Part shown: one piece after another, positions 17,613 to 28,224 of the stretch
How positions within the stretch are numbered: the stretch's first letter is position 1
How the letters are laid out: each line of letters opens with the position of its first letter
DNA from: Streptomyces cellulosae
GTDB lineage: Bacteria > Actinomycetota > Actinomycetes > Streptomycetales > Streptomycetaceae
Assembly (NCBI RefSeq): GCF_000721105.1
Contig: NZ_JOEV01000001.1
Span: 1 to 64,000 of the forward strand
DNA: 64,000 nucleotides
Direction of reading: 5' to 3'
Notes under the pieces: generated by a model
Told to the model about the DNA's origin: nothing
What the model saw: the letters and a program-made list of their open reading frames with translations, nothing else
The model's database searches: none
Made by a program: the position numbers and the translations under genes

Positions 17613-17978
17613 ATGAATACCGCATGGATGGACGTCGCAGCAGGCACGGGCGCCGGGGCCGCCGGCCTCATCGTGGCGGGTGTGGTGATCGCGGCGGTAC
17701 TGGTCGGTGCCTTCTGGCTGGGAGTGCGGGTCATGAGGCGTGAGTCGCCGCCGCCGACGCCCGCCGAGCAACCGCGGCCGCCGGAGGGCGGTCCGGTCCG
17801 CGAGGTGCAGGAGCAGCGCGAGCCGCACGAGGTCCCGCAGAGTGATCGTCGGCTCACCCCGCACGATCTGCCCGGGCATGGCAACGCCGGCACCCGCACC
17901 GGCGCCTCGAAGGAAAGGCCGCGCTGGGACGAGGGCAGCAGCGGTTCGTTCGGCAGTGGCGGAGCAGGCGGCCGCTGA
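17613..17978 (+). CDS. DUF6479 family small membrane protein
   Basis: This 121-residue protein has one transmembrane helix near the N-terminus ('GAAGLIVAGVVIAAVLVGAFWLGVRVM', residues 13-40). It is followed by a Pro/Glu-rich segment and the conserved 'REPHEVPQSDRRLTPHDLPGHGNAGTR', ending in a Gly/Ser-rich tail. These are the features of the Streptomyces DUF6479 family, which has no known function. The start ATG at 17613 lies just before the hydrophobic helix. It is followed 121 bases later by another small conserved gene. Confidence 0.8.
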   Translation: MNTAWMDVAAGTGAGAAGLIVAGVVIAAVLVGAFWLGVRVMRRESPPPTPAEQPRPPEGGPVREVQEQREPHEVPQSDRRLTPHDLPGHGNAGTRTGASKERPRWDEGSSGSFGSGGAGGR

Positions 17979-18099
17979 CGCGGGGCGCTGCCGGCCGACG
18001 ACGTCGCACGAGCACCGACAGATCGACGAAGGCAGCCCACGAACAGCCACGAGCACCAACGGTTCGACCAGGGCTGTCGCACTGAGGGAAGTGAGATCC

Positions 18100-18450
18100 A
18101 TGACCGACTCCGGTCGCACCACCCTGCCGTTGCCCGACTACGACCATCTGCCGATCGGCGGCCTGGAGAGTCGCGTACGGTCGCTGACCGCGTCCGAGGT
18201 GGAGGAACTGCTGGCGTACGAGCGGACGCACGCCGACCGTCTCCCGGTGACCGAGCTGCTGACGGCGCGGCTGGAGCAGCTGGAGGCGGGCGCCGAACCG
18301 ACGTCGGGCGACCCCGGCGCGCTGCGCCCCGAGCAGGGCGGGCACTCCGGCGGCTCCCCCGTGTCACCGGCGACCTCTCCGCAGCCCTTCAGCCCGCCGC
18401 CGCACGGCACCCCGGACCAGCGGGGCAAGCCGAAGGGTGACCGGACCTGA
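18100..18450 (+). CDS. conserved actinobacterial protein (DUF8129-like)
   Basis: This 116-residue protein has an N-terminal block 'LPLPDYDHLPIGGLESRVRSLTASEVEELLAYERTHADR', which I recognise as a short helical domain recurring in actinobacterial proteins (from memory, named DUF8129). It is followed by 'LPVTELLTARLEQLEAGA' and a Pro/Ser/Gly-rich disordered tail. The role is unknown. The ATG at 18100 has a GAGGGAAG site. A strong hairpin follows 54 bases after the stop. Confidence 0.7.
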   Translation: MTDSGRTTLPLPDYDHLPIGGLESRVRSLTASEVEELLAYERTHADRLPVTELLTARLEQLEAGAEPTSGDPGALRPEQGGHSGGSPVSPATSPQPFSPPPHGTPDQRGKPKGDRT

Positions 18451-18503
18451 CGGTTTCCGAAAGCGGCGCACGGGCACCCCTGCGCCGTGCTGCTGAGAAG
18501 GAG

Positions 18504-18573
18504 AAGGGCCCGGGCCGGCGCCCGGGCCCTTGACGCGCCCCGGCCCTTGACGCGCCCGGGCCCTTGACGCGGC
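18504..18573 (+). terminator. strong hairpin plus triplicated CCCTTGACGCG repeat
   Basis: AAGGGCCCGGGC (18504-18515) pairs perfectly with GCCCGGGCCCTT (18520-18531) over a four-base loop. The right arm is followed by two further copies of a 16-18 bp unit containing CCCTTGACGCG. The position after a plus-strand gene fits a terminator without a U-run, as is usual in high-GC actinobacteria. Confidence 0.65.
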
Positions 18574-18781
18574 GGAACGCACCACCGACGCTGCACATCA
18601 GCTTCGACGTCCGCGGCTGGTTGCTGATCCGCCCATTTCCCCACTGGGCCGCGCTGGTGTTCCAGCGCCGCAGCGCCCGCCCCGGTGTCATGCCCGGACC
18701 TGGCCGCGGAAGCGCCCGACGCGGCCGGGTCCCCCCTCCTGTCCACCGCCATGACCGGGCGGGTAGCCGAGGGCTCGGGCG

Positions 18782-20515
18782 TCAGTCACTCAGGCGTGCG
18801 GCCGACTCCAGCAGCAGGGCGTGCACGAAGGCCTGCGGGAGGTTGCCGCGCAGCTGGCGCTGGGCCACGTCGAACTCCTCGGCGTACAGGCCCGGCCCGC
18901 CGCAGGCACCCCGGTTGCGTTCGAACCAGCGGTACGCCTCGACGGCCCGGCCCTGCCCGTGTTCGGCCAGCGCCATCACGAAACCGCACAGCAGGAAGGC
19001 TCCTTCGGTCTCCTCCAGCGGGCGGTCGTCGTGGCGGAAGCGGTACATGAAGTAGTCCTGCGCCAGTTCGCGGCGGCAGGCGTCGAGGGTGGCGCGGGTG
19101 CGTACGTCGGCGGCGGGCAGGGCGCCGCGTACGGCGGGCAGCAACAGGGCGGCGTCCACGGCCTGGTCGTCGGGGGTGCGCTGCCAGTGCCCGTCGGGGT
19201 GCACGCAGGTCCGCGCGGTTGCGGTGAGGATCGTCTCGGCGAGCCGGGCGCAGGTCCCGGCCAGGGGGTGACGGGGCGCGGCGTCGGCCACGGCTCGCAG
19301 CCCGGCCACGCAGATGAGCCGGCTGTGCGTCCACAGCCGGCCGTCCAACTCCCAGATACCGGCGTCCGGTTCGCGCCAGCGCTCGCCTATCGCCTGCACC
19401 GCGACGGCGACCGCCTTCCAGTGGTCCGCGTCGAGGCGGTCGTGACGTACCGCGGCGGCGAACAGCAGCAGGGCCTCGCCGAAGCAGTCCAGCTGGAACT
19501 GCTCACGCACCCGGTTGCCGACGCGGTCGAAGCCTCCCGGGTAGCCGGGCAGGTCGAGGTCCCGCTGGCCGGGGACGGGGTTGCCGTGCACGGTGTAGGC
19601 GGGGGCCAGCCGTGGTCCGTCGGCGAGCAGCCGGGCGGTGACGAACCGGACGGCGTCGTCGAGCAGATCGTGCGCGCCGGCGGCGGCAGCGGCCTGCCCG
19701 GCGAAGCTCTCGTCGCGGATCCACACGTACCGGTAGTCGTAGTTGCGGCCTTCCTCGGCCCGCTCGGGCAGGCTGGTGGTGGCGGCCGCGACCATGCCGC
19801 CGCCACGGGTGGTCAGACCGCGCAGTACGGCGTGGGCACGGCGGGCGTCCGCGACGGCGACGGTGTTCGTGAGCGCGGGCACGGCCCGCCGCCAGGACGC
19901 CTCGGTCGCCGCCCAGGTCTCCTCGGCCCGGGGCAGGTCGTGGGGCAGTTCGGCGGCGGCACACTCCAGGACCAGGTCGTGCCGCTCCCCCGGTTTCAGC
20001 GTGATCTCGGCCGTCAGTCCCTGCTCGCCGGGGACGGCGTGACCGGCGCCCTGCCAGCGGAGGCGGTGGTCCCCGGTGCGCAGCTCCCACACGCCGTCGT
20101 CGCCGCGCCGGGCGGAGTCGATCGGTTTGCCGCCGTAGCCACTGCGCGGGTCGAGGACGACGGAGAGCCGCGCCGGGCCGTCGACCGCGCGCAACTGCCG
20201 CAGCAGGACGAGGCGGTCCGGGTCACCGGGGTGCGCGAGCGCCTCCCGGCACTCCACGATGCCGTCGTCGGTGACCCAGCGGCTGCGCCAGATCAGCGTG
20301 CCCTCTTCGTAGTAGCCGCCGAAGACGTGCCGCTCGGCCGGGGTGACGGCGTAGACGCCCGCACCGCCGACGAGGGTGGCGCAGACCGCCTCGTCGTGCC
20401 AGGTGGGCGCGCACATCCAGCTGATCGCCCCGTCCGGTCCGATGAGCGCGCCGCGCTCCCCGTCGGCCAGCAGCGCGTAGTCGTGCAGCGCGTGGGGCGG
20501 GAAGGCTGAGCGCAT
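18782..20515 (-). CDS. glycoside hydrolase family 15 protein (glucoamylase/trehalase-like)
   Basis: This enzyme of about 577 residues has an N-terminal beta domain ('YALLADGERGALIGPDGAISWMCAP') and an (alpha/alpha)6 barrel. The barrel has the substrate-binding 'GRNYDYRYVWIRDESF' and two catalytic acids: Glu in 'PDAGIWELDG' and Glu in 'GGPGLYAEEFD'. Actinobacterial members act on glucoamylase-type alpha-glucosides or trehalose; which applies here is not decidable by eye. I chose ATG 20515 because GGAGG lies nine bases upstream. In-frame ATGs at 20587 and 20617 would add 24-34 residues and have poorer sites. No signal peptide is seen. Confidence 0.88.
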   Translation of the reverse strand: MRSAFPPHALHDYALLADGERGALIGPDGAISWMCAPTWHDEAVCATLVGGAGVYAVTPAERHVFGGYYEEGTLIWRSRWVTDDGIVECREALAHPGDPDRLVLLRQLRAVDGPARLSVVLDPRSGYGGKPIDSARRGDDGVWELRTGDHRLRWQGAGHAVPGEQGLTAEITLKPGERHDLVLECAAAELPHDLPRAEETWAATEASWRRAVPALTNTVAVADARRAHAVLRGLTTRGGGMVAAATTSLPERAEEGRNYDYRYVWIRDESFAGQAAAAAGAHDLLDDAVRFVTARLLADGPRLAPAYTVHGNPVPGQRDLDLPGYPGGFDRVGNRVREQFQLDCFGEALLLFAAAVRHDRLDADHWKAVAVAVQAIGERWREPDAGIWELDGRLWTHSRLICVAGLRAVADAAPRHPLAGTCARLAETILTATARTCVHPDGHWQRTPDDQAVDAALLLPAVRGALPAADVRTRATLDACRRELAQDYFMYRFRHDDRPLEETEGAFLLCGFVMALAEHGQGRAVEAYRWFERNRGACGGPGLYAEEFDVAQRQLRGNLPQAFVHALLLESAARLSD

Positions 20516-20682
20516 CGGTGCGAACCTCCGGTAGCGGCCGATCCGGTTGTCGTGACCGTCCTGGTCGTCGTGCCACGGGTCATCCATTGGGGGGGACGGG
20601 GACGTACGAGTACCCATGGACCGCGGACGGTCACGGGACGGCTCGTCCCGCGGTGGGGCGGGAACTCGCCCTGGGAGGTGTC

Positions 20683-20958
20683 GTGTGGCGGAGTCCGGCA
20701 CCGGCGCCGGAGGAGGAGTCGGCCGACGCCCGGTTCGTGGAGGTGGTCCGCCCCGTACCCGAGCTGCCGGGCAGCCTCGACGAGGCCGAACTCACCGCGC
20801 CGGCCGAGGTGACGGCGAACAACCGGCGCCTCGTGGTGGAGTTCACCCCTGCTTCGTACCGTGGTGACCTGCTGCTCTTCACCACCGCCCGCCTTCCCGA
20901 CGCGCCCGTACCGGCACGGTTCCTGGCCGCCGTACGCCGAAGAGCGCGTCGACCATGA
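20683..20958 (+). pseudogene. NRPS thioesterase-domain remnant (91-codon ORF)
   Basis: The 91-codon frame contains 'VTANNRRLVVEFTPASYRGDLLLFTTARLPDAPVPARF'. This matches the lid and late-strand region of C-terminal thioesterase domains of nonribosomal peptide synthetases, where 'NNxRL...F.P....GDLLLF.A....D' is usual. The Ser and His of the catalytic triad are absent and there is no other NRPS domain nearby. A GTG at 20683 follows a GGGAGG site, so a short product could still be made. I treat it as a relic of a biosynthetic cluster. Confidence 0.5.
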
Positions 20959-21196
20959 CCGGGAAGCAGGAAGGGAGGTGCGGGCCGCGCAGTACCGCCG
21001 CCCGGTCGGTGGGCGGTGCGCCTGCCCACCGAGGGCCCCGGGGCATCACCGCGCCCGAGGGCTGAGCAGCGGCGCACCCCGTACACGCCCGTCGGCCTCC
21101 GCACACGTGACCCGCGGTCGTTCAGGATCGATACTTCCGAGTGCAGGTAGTCACACAGATCATTGACTTATCCGTTGTACTTACTCGGAGGTACCC

Positions 21197-22189
21197 ATGA
21201 GGATGCTCATCAACGTCCCGGAGACCGTGGTCGCCGACGCGCTGCGGGGGATGGCGGCCGCGCATCCCGAGCTGACCGTCGATGTCGACAACCGGGTGAT
21301 CGTACGGCGGGACGCCCCCGTGGCCGGGAAGGTCGGGCTGGTGTCCGGCGGGGGGTCGGGACACGAGCCGTTGCACGGCGGATTCGTGGGACCGGGGATG
21401 CTCTCGGCGGCCTGCCCGGGTGAGGTGTTCACCTCGCCGGTGCCGGACCAGATGGTGCGGGCCGCGGCAGCCGTGGACAGCGGGGCCGGGGTGCTGTTCA
21501 TCGTGAAGAACTACACCGGCGACGTCCTCAACTTCGACATGGCGGCCGAACTCGCCGAGGACGAGGGCATCCAGATCGCCAAGGTACTGGTCAACGACGA
21601 CGTGGCGGTGACCGACAGCCTCTACACCGCCGGACGTCGCGGCACCGGCGCGACACTGTTCGTGGAGAAGATCGCGGGGGCCGCCGCGGAGGAGGGGCAG
21701 CCGCTGGAACGGGTGGAGGCGATCGCCCGGCAGGTCAACGAGAACTCCCGCAGCTTCGGTGTCGCCCTCAGCGCCTGCACCACACCCGCCAAGGGCAGCC
21801 CCACCTTCGACCTGCCGGCCGGCGAACTGGAACTGGGCGTCGGCATCCACGGCGAACCGGGCCGGGAACGGCGGGCCATGATGACCTCGCGGGAGATCGC
21901 CGACTTCTCGGTGGGCGCGATCCTGGACGACATCAGCCCGCGCAACCCCGTCCTGGTCCTGGTCAACGGCATGGGCGCGACGCCGCTGCTGGAGCTGTAC
22001 GGCTTCAACGCCGAGGTGCAGCGGGTGCTCGCCGAGCGCGGTGTCCCCGTCGCCCGCACCCTTGTGGGCAACTACGTCACCTCACTCGACATGGCCGGCG
22101 CCTCGGTCACCCTGTGCCAGATCGACGAGGAGCTGCTCAGGCTCTGGGACGCGCCGGTGAAGACGCCGGGACTGCGTTGGGGCCTGTGA
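21197..22189 (+). CDS. dhaK: dihydroxyacetone kinase subunit DhaK
   Basis: This 330-residue subunit binds dihydroxyacetone covalently through a histidine for phosphorylation by DhaL-ADP. The signature 'VSGGGSGHEPLHGGFVGPGMLSAACPGEVFTSP' lies at residues 50-83. The hemiaminal-forming His218 is in 'GVGIHGEPGR'. An excellent CTCGGAGG site precedes ATG 21197. It is followed by dhaL after 48 bases and dhaM overlapping dhaL, forming a compact dhaKLM operon. The product is dihydroxyacetone phosphate entering glycolysis. Confidence 0.96.
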   Translation: MRMLINVPETVVADALRGMAAAHPELTVDVDNRVIVRRDAPVAGKVGLVSGGGSGHEPLHGGFVGPGMLSAACPGEVFTSPVPDQMVRAAAAVDSGAGVLFIVKNYTGDVLNFDMAAELAEDEGIQIAKVLVNDDVAVTDSLYTAGRRGTGATLFVEKIAGAAAEEGQPLERVEAIARQVNENSRSFGVALSACTTPAKGSPTFDLPAGELELGVGIHGEPGRERRAMMTSREIADFSVGAILDDISPRNPVLVLVNGMGATPLLELYGFNAEVQRVLAERGVPVARTLVGNYVTSLDMAGASVTLCQIDEELLRLWDAPVKTPGLRWGL

Positions 22190-22237
22190 GACCGGCGGTG
22201 CCGGCCCTCGCAACGTACCGACCACGCAAGGAGATCC

Positions 22238-22837
22238 ATGCTCGACGCCGACTTCTTCCGCCGTTGGATGACGGCGACCGCCGCGTCCGTCAGCCGTGAG
22301 GCGGAGCGGCTCACCGCCCTCGACTCGCCCATCGGGGACGCCGACCACGGCAGCAATCTGCAGCGCGGATTCGCCGCGGTGACCGCGACCCTGGAGAAGG
22401 AGGCACCCGACACGCCCGGCGCGGTCCTCACGCTCGCCGGACGTCAGCTCATCTCCACCGTCGGCGGCGCGTCCGGGCCGCTGTACGGGACTTTGCTGCG
22501 CCGCACCGGAAAGGCCCTGGGGGACGCCGGCGAGGTCAGCGAGGATCAGTTCGCCGAGGCGCTGCGTGCCGGGGTGGACGCGGTGATGACCCTCGGGGGT
22601 GCCACGCCCGGCGACAAGACCATGATCGACGCGCTGGTGCCGGCCGTCGACGCGCTCGGCGACGGCTTCACCGCGGCCCGGGCGGCCGCCGAGGAAGGCG
22701 CCCTGGCGACGACGCCGTTGCAGGCCCGCAAGGGCAGGGCGAGCTATCTCGGGGAGCGCAGCATCGGGCACCAGGATCCGGGGGCCACCTCGTCGTCGCT
22801 CCTGATCGCCGGACTCGTGGAGGCGGCCGGTGAGTGA
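22238..22837 (+). CDS. dhaL: dihydroxyacetone kinase subunit DhaL
   Basis: This 199-residue all-helical ADP-binding subunit transfers phosphate from DhaM to DhaK-bound dihydroxyacetone. The Mg-binding aspartates are in 'ALDSPIGDADHGSNLQRGF' (Asp29, Asp34, Asp36). The nucleotide-binding 'GGASGPLYGTLL' and 'GGATPGDKTMIDAL' loops and the C-terminal 'GRASYLGERSIGHQDPGATS' are intact. The start has an AAGGAG site. Its last codons overlap the dhaM start by eight bases, indicating coupled translation. Confidence 0.96.
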   Translation: MLDADFFRRWMTATAASVSREAERLTALDSPIGDADHGSNLQRGFAAVTATLEKEAPDTPGAVLTLAGRQLISTVGGASGPLYGTLLRRTGKALGDAGEVSEDQFAEALRAGVDAVMTLGGATPGDKTMIDALVPAVDALGDGFTAARAAAEEGALATTPLQARKGRASYLGERSIGHQDPGATSSSLLIAGLVEAAGE

Positions 22838-23240
22838 CGAGAAGCTGGTCGGGATCGTGCTGGTGTCGCACAGCGCGGACGTCGCCGGGTCGGTGGCCGA
22901 GCTGGCGAAGGGCCTCGCGGGCGGCGGCACCCAGGTGCCCGTCGCTCCGGCGGGCGGCACCGAGGGCGGTGGCTTCGGGACGAGCGCGGAGCTGATCGCC
23001 GGCGCGGCCGCCTCGGTGGACCGGGGTGCCGGAGTCGCCGTCCTCACCGACCTCGGCAGCGCGGTGCTCACCGTGAAGGCGCTGCTCGCGGAGGGCGACG
23101 AACTCCCGCGCGGGACACGGCTGGTGGACGCGCCGTTCGTCGAGGGAGCGGTGGCCGCGGTCGTCACCGCGGCCACCGGGGCGGACCTGGCAGCGGTCGA
23201 GGCGGCGGCCGCGGAGGCGTACACGTACCGGAAGGTCTGA
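22830..23240 (+). CDS. dhaM: PTS-dependent dihydroxyacetone kinase phosphotransferase subunit DhaM (short form)
   Basis: This 136-residue protein is the EIIA-mannose-like domain alone. The phosphorylated histidine is His14 in 'GIVLVSHSADVA'. The conserved loops 'APAGGTEGGGFGTSAELI' and 'VAVLTDLGSAVLT' are present. It lacks the HPr and EI-like domains fused to E. coli DhaM, so it must receive phosphate from the cell's general HPr. It ties dihydroxyacetone use to PEP. GTG at 22830 overlaps dhaL. Confidence 0.94.
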   Translation: MSDEKLVGIVLVSHSADVAGSVAELAKGLAGGGTQVPVAPAGGTEGGGFGTSAELIAGAAASVDRGAGVAVLTDLGSAVLTVKALLAEGDELPRGTRLVDAPFVEGAVAAVVTAATGADLAAVEAAAAEAYTYRKV

Positions 23241-23461
23241 CGCCCTCCCGTACGGCAGGCAAGCGGGCGGGCCGTCCGCCGCGGCGCCGAGAGCCGAGCG
23301 CAGGGGCGTCTTCAGTCCCCGGCTCGGCCTCGGCCGTCGCGGGGTCGGCCGTCGCGAGGTAAGCGGGGATGTCGGAGGCCCGGGGCGCGCGGTGCGAGTG
23401 CTCGACGGACGCGCGGGGCCGCGTGAGACATCGCCGCTCGGATTGCTGCCGGGATCGTCGG

Positions 23462-23520
23462 CGACAGGGGCCGGGGATGTGAGCCCGCGACAGGGGCCGG
23501 GGACCTGAGCCCGTGACAGG
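23462..23520. repeat. 26-bp tandem repeat, about 2.3 copies
   Basis: The unit CGACAGGGGCCGGGG plus 11 further bases occurs twice (23462-23487 and 23488-23513), differing at about two positions. A partial third copy, TGACAGG, follows. Confidence 0.75.
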
Positions 23521-23750
23521 CTCGAGTCCCCGGCCACCGCGCGCCGGCACGGGAACAGCGACGACAGCGGCCCGCGCCTGTGGCAGGAACTCCCTTTCCC
23601 CCAGGGAGAGTTCGACCGCGTGCGGCTTCAGCATACGTAACCCCTCCGGACGGTCACCAACGACCGCCCGCTAGACGCACTCAAAGCCCGGTCGCATTGG
23701 TCCGGAGCTTCACCGCGTGCCGTTCCGACGGTGGACGGGCACGGCCGCAC

Positions 23751-23801
23751 CGTACGAAGGACGCCGCACGAAGGACGCCGTACGAAGGACGCCGCACGAA
23801 C
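23751..23801. repeat. 14-bp tandem repeat, about 3.5 copies
   Basis: The unit CGTACGAAGGACGC alternates with CGCACGAAGGACGC across 23751-23792, followed by a partial CGCACGAA. It lies about 150 bases before the next gene. Confidence 0.8.
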
Positions 23802-23949
23802 GCCGAAGGCCCGCGTCACCTGAGCGGCGGCGGTCCACGTGCGGAGCGGGCCGGGAACGCATTGGCTCTCCCTGAGGCAGCACGGGCGTTCCCCGACCTT
23901 CGGCGGCGCAAGGGATGTACCGCCAACCGTGCCGCCGGAGGGCAGTCCC

Positions 23950-24489
23950 ATGCACACAACTCAGCCACTCCTCCGTTCCTGCCTGACCGGGGCGGCCGCC
24001 GCCGTGCTGCCGCTCGCCCTGGCCGCGGGTCCGGCCGAGGCCGCTTCGGGGATCTCCGTGAGCACCAACGGGTCCACGGTGTCGGTCACGACCAGCGCCT
24101 GCACCAGCAACAACAACGGCTTCGGCAGAGCCTCCCTGCTCACCAGCGGCCAGTCGAACTTCGCCCAGGGCCGCCAGGCCGACCTGTCCGGCACCAACGC
24201 CGGCCAGTCCGCCCTGTGGTCCAACGTGAGTCCGGGGACGCACACGGTGATCGTTATCTGCAACCGGGACGGCGCGGAGGCGGGCAGGCAGTCCGTCATC
24301 GTCTCCGCGGCATCGACGCGCACGCCCGCGCCCACGGTCTCGCCCTCGCGCGGTGTCATGGGCGGACTCGGCGGCGCCACGAAGGACTACGGCACGCTCA
24401 CTCTGGCGGCCGGCGGCGCACTGGTCGGGACGGGCGTCCTGGCCACGGTCTGGTTCCTGCGCCGCCGCTCGAAGCCCTACCGGCTCTGA
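23950..24489 (+). CDS. predicted secreted, membrane-anchored protein
   Basis: This 179-residue protein has a signal peptide ('LLRSCLTGAAAAVLPLALAAGPAEAA', cleavage near residue 31). An extracytoplasmic beta-rich domain of about 90 residues contains two cysteines ('TSACTSNN', 'VIVICNRDG'). A Thr/Pro/Ser stalk, a C-terminal membrane helix ('TLTLAAGGALVGTGVLATVWFL') and a basic 'RRRSKPYRL' stop-transfer tail follow. This type I topology places the domain on the outer face of the membrane. I do not recognise a named family. The ATG at 23950 has a CCGGAGG site. Confidence 0.75.
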   Translation: MHTTQPLLRSCLTGAAAAVLPLALAAGPAEAASGISVSTNGSTVSVTTSACTSNNNGFGRASLLTSGQSNFAQGRQADLSGTNAGQSALWSNVSPGTHTVIVICNRDGAEAGRQSVIVSAASTRTPAPTVSPSRGVMGGLGGATKDYGTLTLAAGGALVGTGVLATVWFLRRRSKPYRL

Positions 24490-24520
24490 AGCGGGCCCAC
24501 CTCCTCCGACCGCGCCCGCG

Positions 24521-25072
24521 CTACCGGCTCTCCTCGGCAGGCAGGTCGGCGAACTCCTCCAGCGCGCGTGTGAGCCACTGGGCCCAGAAGGTCTCCAGGT
24601 CGATGCCGGCCTGGAGCACCAGGTGCCTCAGCCGGTCCTGGGGGCTGTCCTTGCCGACCGGGAAGTCGCGCTTCTCGATCTCCTCGTACTCGGCCAACTG
24701 CCGCTGGTGTAGGTCGAGGTGGCGGCGCAGGTCGGTCTCGATGCCGGCGGTCCCCACCACGGCCGCCGCCCGCAGCCGCAGCAGCAGCACGTCCCGCAGC
24801 GGCTTGGGGTCCTGGGCGGCGGCACTCCAGCGGGCCAGTTCGGCGCGGCCCGCGGGCAGGACCTCGTAACTCTTCTTCTGTCCGCGCGCCGGCTGCTCGG
24901 TGGGGAGGGCGCGGATATAGCCCTCGGCCTCCAGTTTTCCCAGCTCGCGATAGATCTGCTGATGCGTCGCCGACCAGAAGTAGCCGATCGACCGGTCGAA
25001 CCGGCGGGTCAGTTCCAGGCCCGACGACGGCTTCTCGAGCAGGGCGGTGAGGATCGCGTGCGGGAGTGACAT
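24521..25072 (-). CDS. PadR-family transcriptional regulator
   Basis: This 183-residue protein has an N-terminal PadR winged helix ('HAILTALLEKPSSGLELTRRFDRSIGYFWSATHQQIYRELGKLEAEGYI') and a C-terminal helical dimerisation region ('RHLDLHQRQLAEYEEIEKRDF', Vir-like). It lies 31 bases downstream of fadH in the same direction and is probably cotranscribed with it. PadR proteins usually repress nearby genes in response to phenolic or lipophilic ligands. The start at 25072 has no strong ribosome binding site. Confidence 0.9.
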   Translation of the reverse strand: MSLPHAILTALLEKPSSGLELTRRFDRSIGYFWSATHQQIYRELGKLEAEGYIRALPTEQPARGQKKSYEVLPAGRAELARWSAAAQDPKPLRDVLLLRLRAAAVVGTAGIETDLRRHLDLHQRQLAEYEEIEKRDFPVGKDSPQDRLRHLVLQAGIDLETFWAQWLTRALEEFADLPAEESR

Positions 25073-25103
25073 GGAATCATCCTAGGGACGGCCGCGCGTG
25101 TCG

Positions 25104-27167
<2,064 letters not shown>

Positions 27168-27176
27168 TCACCGCGT

Positions 27177-27196
27177 TTATGCAACTAGTTGCATAA
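27177..27196. promoter_or_regulatory. perfect 20-bp palindrome upstream of fadH, likely operator
   Basis: TTATGCAACTAGTTGCATAA is fully self-complementary and strikingly AT-rich for this genome. It lies in the fadH promoter region. Its half-site GTTGCATAA also appears before the MarR gene at 37502-37516. The binding protein could be the PadR encoded after fadH, or the MarR. Confidence 0.75.
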
Positions 27197-27352
27197 TGGG
27201 AGGGAGGTGATCCGGGCCACGTCGGCGACCGCGGGGCTCTGGTCGAGCCGCCGGGGAGCCGGGGCGGTGTCGACAGCGGCCGCGGTGGAGGATCGTCACC
27301 TTGAGCCGAGCGGGGGCCTCGGACGCGGGGCGCCCGCCCCGGTCGGGTTCGC

Positions 27353-27721
27353 TCACCTGCTTTCGAGCCGTACGTGCAGCTCCTTCTCCTGGTCCCCGGA
27401 GGCGGTGGACAGGTCGCGTACGGAGAACAGGGAGTCCAGGGTGGTGCGGAAGCGTTCGATCGCCCAGTAGCCGCCCTGGACATCGGCGATGACGGAGGAG
27501 GAGAGCGGGGCGGGAGCAGTGCCTCCGTGCGCCTCGGTGACGTCGAACGTGCCGAGCCACACCGTCGGGCGGGTCTGCGAGAACTCCTCCGGTACGTCCT
27601 CGGCGCACCGGTCGGACGCGAAGCATCCGCACAGGGCGTCGAACACGATGCGGGCGTCGTGCTTGCTGCACCCGCTGATCTCCACCGAGACGGATTCCGG
27701 ATGCGGTCGGTGACCGTCCAT
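27353..27721 (-). CDS. conserved hypothetical protein
   Basis: This 122-residue soluble protein starts 'MDGHRPHPESVSVEISGCSKHDARIVFDAL' and ends 'LSTASGDQEKELHVRLESR'. It has cysteines at 'SGCSKHD', 'LCGCFASDRCAED', and a beta-rich middle with 'TVWLGTFDV'. I recall similar unnamed proteins in streptomycetes; no function is known. The ATG at 27721 has a GAGAGGAG site. It is separate from fadH by an intergenic region of about 230 bases. Confidence 0.7.
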   Translation of the reverse strand: MDGHRPHPESVSVEISGCSKHDARIVFDALCGCFASDRCAEDVPEEFSQTRPTVWLGTFDVTEAHGGTAPAPLSSSVIADVQGGYWAIERFRTTLDSLFSVRDLSTASGDQEKELHVRLESR

Positions 27722-27907
27722 CGTGATCGCTCCTCTCGTGGACCACGGGACGGTCCACGGACGTTCCGCGCGACCGTCCCACCCCCAGAAAACCACCAGC
27801 TCCGGCGGAGCACTACCGGCGCGGCCGAACCCGTCCGGGGGCGGGTGCCCTCCTGGATCGGCGGCCGCAGAGCTGCGTGACGGCCCGTCTCGGCGCATGG
27901 TGGTCCT

Positions 27908-28132
27908 ATGGACGAGGATCCGCCCGTGGTCGTGCTCGCACCCTCGCCGGACGGTGGACGGCGGGTGACGGTTCGCGGTGAGCCCGCGGGCATCGCGTAC
28001 AGCCTCTTCGACGTGCTGGAGTTCCTGCACCAGGCGGGCCTGCCCGCGCAGGACACGGCCGTCGACGATCCCACGCTGATCGAGTGGCGCGGCGGCGGGC
28101 CCTACGACTGGAACGGCACCGGGAGCGAATAG
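27908..28132 (+). CDS. small conserved hypothetical protein
   Basis: This 74-residue acidic protein contains 'GGRRVTVRGEPAGIAYSLFDVLEFLHQAGL' and a C-terminal 'PTLIEWRGGGPYDW'. It resembles short unnamed streptomycete proteins with the same C-terminal W-R-G-G-G motif. No signal peptide, membrane helix or known domain is present. There is no clear ribosome binding site. It diverges from the preceding hypothetical gene by about 190 bases. Confidence 0.6.
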   Translation: MDEDPPVVVLAPSPDGGRRVTVRGEPAGIAYSLFDVLEFLHQAGLPAQDTAVDDPTLIEWRGGGPYDWNGTGSE

Positions 28133-28224
28133 CCGCCCGCCCGCCGACCCTGCCCGACCCTCCGCAAAGTCACGGAACCCGCCCCCGGTCCACACCGGTT
28201 CACGCGAACTGGCCCGCCGGGCCT

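Larger units (their letters stand above)
23241..23949. other. 709-bp intergenic region with two tandem repeats
   Basis: No gene is supported. Open frames on both strands lack family motifs and ribosome binding sites. The region contains a 26-bp repeat (23462-23520) and a 14-bp repeat (23751-23801). Promoter elements for the following surface-protein gene must lie near its right end but are not obvious. Confidence 0.5.

Noticed and set aside
20516..20617. longer N-terminus for the GH15 hydrolase
   Set aside because: In-frame ATGs exist, but the GGAGG nine bases before ATG 20515 is much better. The extension is kept as an alternative only.
23164..23634. minus-strand ORFs in the 700-bp gap after dhaM
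   Set aside because: They are Pro/Arg-rich frames through tandem repeats with no start signal or family.
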